Translations under genes and position numbers: made by a program
In this document: positions 5,091 through 8,287 of the stretch, one piece after another
Position numbering within the stretch: position 1 is the stretch's first letter
Layout of the letters: every line of letters starts with the position of its first letter
Notes under the pieces: generated by a model
The model's database searches: none
What the model was told of the DNA's origin: nothing
Seen by the model: only the letters and a program-made list of their open reading frames with translations
Source: JBFKMV01 sp041629655
GTDB taxonomy: Bacteria > Acidobacteriota > Polarisedimenticolia > Polarisedimenticolales > Polarisedimenticolaceae
Length of the DNA: 8,287 bases
Direction of reading: 5' to 3'
Assembly: GCA_041629655.1 (NCBI GenBank)
Contig: JBFKMV010000204.1
Coordinates: 1 to 8,287, forward strand

Positions 5091-7355
5091 TCACAACAGC
5101 CAGGCGTACCCGAGCTTGAGGAAGAAGAAGCGGTTGGTCTGCTCGAGACCGCTCGAGGTCAACGGGGGGCCGCCGGGATCCGGGAACACGTCGGCGCGGT
5201 TGTCGGTGTAGCCGAGGAAGATCACCGTCTGCGGGTTGAGCTTGTACGAGAACAGGAGCTGGGTGAACAGGCGTTCTTCCTCCGGAGCGAACGGGCAATC
5301 GGCGGGGTCGGCGACGCAGAAGCCGAACAGCTCGAGGTCGCGCTCGGTCCGCCGCAGCTGCAGGATCGCGCGCAGGAACGCCCGCACGTTGAACTGGTAG
5401 ACCGTGCGCAGCTCGGTGATCGAGGCGTCGAACAGCTCCCCGCCCGGCACGTCGAGCGTCTGTCGCGTGTAGTCGAGCTGCGCGTTGAGATGCCGGCCCG
5501 GCTTGATCTCGATGCCCGGCGCGATCAGCAGCTGCTCGGCCCGCTGCACGTTGAAGAAGTCGATCACGTCGCCGCGGTCGACGAAGGTCTCGAAGCGCAG
5601 CAACCCGCTGGGCTGGAACTGGAAGAACAGCTGGACCCGCTCCAGGTCGTCGAACAGCACGTTGCCGAAGCGCTGGCGGTTGCGCTCCAGCGAGATCTCG
5701 GCGAACGACTGCAACGGGCCGCTGAAGTTGGCGAACACGTCCAGCTCCTCGTCGGTCAGGTCGCCGGCCGCATCCTCGACCCGCTCGACGAGCAGCCCCA
5801 CGTTGACCTGGCTGTACCAGTCGTCCTCGCCGCCCCAGAACCGCCGCTGGCCGATCGCCTGGACGCTCCGGGTGTCGACCCGGGGCAGGAAGCCCGCGTC
5901 GGCGCGGAACAGCGGTCCGCGGTCCTCGTACTCCACCGAGGCGACCCAGTTCCGGCTGACGTGGTCGTAGTCGACCACGAAGGCGTCGTCGTCGAGGGAA
6001 CCCGCCGCCCCCGGATAGCGCGTATCCGAGCGCAAGTACTGGAAGCGCAGCGAGTCGACCTGGCTCAGGCGCAGGAAGCCGTCGACCCCACCGACCCGGT
6101 TGTGGTAGTCGTCGCCGTCCCGGACGGTCAGCAGCAGGCCCAGCGTCGAGTTCGCACGCACGTCGCGCCGGTAGCGCACGACGCCGGTATCGATCTCGCC
6201 CGGCAGGTCGAGGATGCCGGAGGCCTCGTTGCCCGGGATGATCACCGGGGGCGGGTCGTCGTCGCGCGCCACGAACACGCCGAAGCCGTGCCCGGCCTGC
6301 TTGCCGGTGAACTTCCCGCCCCACTCCAGGTCGCGCACCGTGCGCGTGAACACGGCGTTGATCGGGGTGGCGAAGAAGTCGACGCCCTCGAGGAAGAACG
6401 GGCGCTTCTCCGGAAAGAACAGCGCGAAGCGCTCGTTGACGTTGAGCTGCGCCACGTCCGCCTCGACCTGCGAGAAGTCGGGGTTGATCGCGGCGCCGAG
6501 CGTCAGGCTGGGCGTCATGCTCCAGCGCGCGGTCAGCCCGGGCTCGAAGTCCTCGTCGCCGGATTCCAGCCCGCCGTCGGGGAACGAGCGCAGCTCGTCC
6601 AGGCGCCCCACGGTCAGCGTGGGATCCAGCTCGAGGTTGCGGCCGGGCTCGAGGCCCTGGAAGCCCTCGACCTTGTCGAGCTGGCACAGCAGGCAGTTGC
6701 GGTTGCGGTCGCGGTAGTTCGCGGCGATGCGGTGGCGCACCTTGCGCGGGTAGGAGCGTCCCAGCTCGACGCCCCAGGTCTGCACCGCCTGGCCGGAGGG
6801 GAAGCGGATCTGGTTGACCGGGATCGCCAGCTCGACCACGTAGCCGTCGTCGGTGATGCGGCCGGCCGACTCCCAGATGATGTCCCACGAGAAGTCCTCG
6901 ATGCCGTCGACCTCGCTGAAGATCGCGTCCGCCTGCACGCCGAGCGGATTGACGCGGAACTGGAACGCGCGCCGCTCGTCGTTGAACGGGTCGATCATCA
7001 CGGTCACGTGATCGTCCTGCACGAAGGTGTTGATCGTGTCGCGGTCCATCAGGTGCGCGCGGATGCTCGCCGGGTCGGGGTCGTGGCACCGGAACGCGAC
7101 GTAGACGTGACGCTCGTCGAACGACAGCAGCGCCTCGGTCCGCACCGGCGGCTCCACGCCGTCGCCGGGGAACCACTCGCGTCGCAGCGGCACGCGCAGG
7201 GCGTCCTGCCAGGCCGGGTCGTCGAGCACGGCGTCGATCTTGATCGGAGCCGCGGCGCGGACGACGCGCAGCGGCCGGCCCTCGGCGGCGGCCGGAACGG
7301 CCAGGGCCAGCGCCGCGAGACCACCGATCAGGGCCGGAAACGGGCTGCGTTTCAT
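5091..7355 (-). CDS. DUF5916 outer-membrane protein with N-terminal CBM9-like domain
   Basis: The 754-residue protein begins with a signal peptide (MKRS, hydrophobic 7-20, cleavage likely after PAAA at 24). Residues ~36-215 resemble the CBM9-like sugar-binding sandwich: IKIDAVLDDPAWQDA, VYVAFRCHDPDP, DDHVTVMIDPFNDERRAFQFRVNPLGVQADA, WDIIWESAGRITDDGYVVELAIP and IRFP. The DUF5916 part follows with its hallmark NPDFSQVEADVAQLNVN (291-307) and FFPEKRPFFLEG (313-324). The remainder is a run of alternating amphipathic strands ending in RFFFLKLGYAWLL, as expected for an outer-membrane beta-barrel. A CLLC motif (221-224) and a second Cys pair (680, 687) are present. The start has a strong GGAGGGAGGAG site at 7358-7368 two bases before the ATG. 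Members are widespread in Acidobacteriota and Bacteroidota; a role in binding or uptake of a carbohydrate or other ligand is plausible but unproven. It is transcribed away from the rRNA operon. Confidence 0.88.
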   Translation of the reverse strand: MKRSPFPALIGGLAALALAVPAAAEGRPLRVVRAAAPIKIDAVLDDPAWQDALRVPLRREWFPGDGVEPPVRTEALLSFDERHVYVAFRCHDPDPASIRAHLMDRDTINTFVQDDHVTVMIDPFNDERRAFQFRVNPLGVQADAIFSEVDGIEDFSWDIIWESAGRITDDGYVVELAIPVNQIRFPSGQAVQTWGVELGRSYPRKVRHRIAANYRDRNRNCLLCQLDKVEGFQGLEPGRNLELDPTLTVGRLDELRSFPDGGLESGDEDFEPGLTARWSMTPSLTLGAAINPDFSQVEADVAQLNVNERFALFFPEKRPFFLEGVDFFATPINAVFTRTVRDLEWGGKFTGKQAGHGFGVFVARDDDPPPVIIPGNEASGILDLPGEIDTGVVRYRRDVRANSTLGLLLTVRDGDDYHNRVGGVDGFLRLSQVDSLRFQYLRSDTRYPGAAGSLDDDAFVVDYDHVSRNWVASVEYEDRGPLFRADAGFLPRVDTRSVQAIGQRRFWGGEDDWYSQVNVGLLVERVEDAAGDLTDEELDVFANFSGPLQSFAEISLERNRQRFGNVLFDDLERVQLFFQFQPSGLLRFETFVDRGDVIDFFNVQRAEQLLIAPGIEIKPGRHLNAQLDYTRQTLDVPGGELFDASITELRTVYQFNVRAFLRAILQLRRTERDLELFGFCVADPADCPFAPEEERLFTQLLFSYKLNPQTVIFLGYTDNRADVFPDPGGPPLTSSGLEQTNRFFFLKLGYAWLL

Positions 7356-7434
7356 GACTCCTCCCTCCGAATCTAAAACGCGTGGCGCGGCCGGAAGTTC
7401 AGGCGCTAGCGGCCATTTTGGGGTCGGTTTAGGA

Positions 7435-7440
7435 ATTATA
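7435..7440 (-). promoter_or_regulatory. Candidate -10 box for the DUF5916 gene
   Basis: The minus strand reads TATAAT here, inside an AT-rich island at 7429-7456. It would start transcription about 70 nt before the DUF5916 ATG. No good -35 hexamer is found at 15-18 bp upstream, so this is tentative. Confidence 0.35.
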
Positions 7441-7494
7441 AGTAAAATGCGTTATTGGGGCGCCTGCACGCCCGAAAATAGTTGACGGGACCCC

Positions 7495-7522
7495 TTGCGC
7501 CCCCCCGAGGACTTGCTATGAT
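7495..7522 (+). promoter_or_regulatory. Promoter of the rRNA operon, extended -10
   Basis: TTGCGC (7495-7500) is followed after 16 bp by TATGAT (7517-7522), which is preceded by TGC and so forms an extended -10. Start of transcription is expected near 7529. An A-rich tract (GAAAATAG, 7474-7481) lies where an UP element would sit. TTGACG at 7482-7487 is a better -35 hexamer but is 29 bp from the -10, too far to work with it. The promoter faces the 16S gene about 235 bp downstream. Confidence 0.6.
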
Positions 7523-7608
7523 CCCTCTGGCTCCGCGCAGAACGGGGACCTAACCCGTCTGATCCCGGTCTTCACGGGGTCCCGGGACAGTCTTCGCTCT
7601 GAGCGCGA

Positions 7609-7623
7609 TGTTCTTTGAAAACT
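7609..7623 (+). promoter_or_regulatory. boxA antitermination site in the rRNA leader
   Basis: TGTTCTTTGAAAACT matches the boxA element of bacterial rRNA leaders (NusB/NusE binding in the transcript), and closely resembles the form seen in Bacillus. It sits about 80 nt after the predicted transcription start and about 140 nt before 16S, the expected place for antitermination and co-transcriptional rRNA folding. Confidence 0.75.
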
Positions 7624-7649
7624 AAATAGAGCGTGCCGGTCTTGCGACG

Positions 7650-7682
7650 GCTATCGCTTTGTCTTCAAGACAGAACGATAGC
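7650..7682 (+). other. Long stem-loop in the rRNA leader
   Basis: GCTATCGCTTTGTC (7650-7663) pairs with GACAGAACGATAGC (7669-7682), closing a 5-nt loop. The stem has one C-A mismatch and one G-U pair. It lies just after boxA and may help rRNA processing or shield the leader; no T-tract follows, so it is not a terminator. Confidence 0.6.
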
Positions 7683-7684
7683 GA

Positions 7685-7704
7685 CACGGGCATTCGTGCC
7701 CGTG
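7685..7704 (+). other. Leader hairpin with TTCG loop
   Basis: CACGGGCA (7685-7692) and TGCCCGTG (7697-7704) form a perfect 8-bp stem closed by TTCG. It starts two bases after the preceding stem-loop, so the two could stack coaxially in the leader RNA. Confidence 0.7.
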
Positions 7705-7734
7705 GACTGATTCGAATACTTTCCGGTAAGTGAC

Positions 7735-7752
7735 ACGGCGGTTCGCCGCCGT
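7735..7752 (+). other. Leader hairpin with TTCG loop next to the 16S 5' end
   Basis: ACGGCGG (7735-7741) and CCGCCGT (7746-7752) form a perfect 7-bp stem with a TTCG loop, ending 10 nt before the predicted 16S 5' end. The following bases (TTCCACGTTTT) are only mildly T-rich, and a terminator here would silence the operon, so a processing or folding role is more likely. Confidence 0.65.
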
Positions 7753-7762
7753 TTCCACGTTT

Positions 7763-8287
<525 letters not shown>

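Larger units (their letters stand above)
7370..7762. other. Non-coding region between DUF5916 gene and 16S
   Basis: No credible protein-coding frame or tRNA is found in these ~390 bp. The left part (7370-7480) holds the promoter area of the DUF5916 gene and an AT-rich island; the right part is the rRNA promoter and transcribed leader described in the separate entries. Between promoter and boxA, TCCCGG (7563-7568) and CCGGGA can form a further 6-bp stem, and ACGGG/CCCGT just upstream another of 5 bp. Downstream of the last hairpin only the short 16S-proximal spacer remains. Confidence 0.7.

Noticed and set aside
5071..7176. 701-codon minus-strand frame overlapping the DUF5916 gene
   Set aside because: Arg/Gly/Ala-rich frame-shifted shadow of the DUF5916 gene, which has the signal peptide, strong ribosome site and hallmark motifs.
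5490..7376. 628-codon + strand open frame opposite the DUF5916 gene
   Set aside because: Antisense shadow with skewed Val/Asp/His/Gln content and no signal or motif.
7482..7487. TTGACG as the -35 box of the rRNA promoter
   Set aside because: It is 29 bp from the TATGAT, too far, and nothing -10-like lies at 16-18 bp; TTGCGC at 7495 has proper spacing.
7735..7760. Hairpin plus short T-run as an intrinsic terminator
   Set aside because: It lies inside the rRNA transcript 10 nt before 16S and the T-run is interrupted; termination here would block rRNA synthesis.

Overview
This GC-rich window ends in the first ~525 nt of a 16S rRNA gene on the + strand. The upstream genes are typical of Acidobacteriota: a VWFA-related acidobacterial-type protein, a DUF3179 protein, a DUF5916 outer-membrane protein and an FG-GAP/CRTAC1-like lipoprotein. 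The 16S text and these families together suggest Acidobacteriota, perhaps near Holophagae/Thermoanaerobaculia. That placement is from memory of the families and was not checked by alignment.

Layout. Positions 1-500 (-) hold the 5' part of an FG-GAP/ASPIC-UnbV type lipoprotein gene that runs off the left edge. Directly upstream in the same direction (510-1280, -) is a secreted trypsin-like serine protease; the two look like one operon with a 9-nt gap. A 59-bp divergent intergenic region (1281-1339) separates this pair from a second likely operon on the + strand: a secreted VWFA-related protein (1340-3544) and a secreted DUF3179 protein (3578-5074). Convergent to it, with only 16 bp between stop codons, is a DUF5916 outer-membrane protein with an N-terminal CBM9-like domain (5091-7355, -). 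About 400 bp of non-coding DNA follows. It carries a candidate promoter for the DUF5916 gene, a good extended -10 promoter for the rRNA operon, a boxA antitermination site and three strong leader hairpins, and then the 16S gene starts near 7763.

All five proteins are predicted to be exported (periplasm, outer membrane or cell surface). No metabolic pathway can be read from them; they look like ordinary envelope genes next to an rRNA operon. The most unusual structure is at the left. A perfect 22-bp inverted repeat (343-364 and 480-501) with a 115-bp, internally palindromic spacer sits exactly over the start of the FG-GAP lipoprotein gene. It separates the start codon and positively charged residues from the hydrophobic part of the signal peptide by an in-frame 46-codon stretch. 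Removing that stretch in silico gives a normal lipoprotein signal peptide, so this is probably a recent insertion, a fold-back rearrangement, an invertible switch or an assembly artefact.
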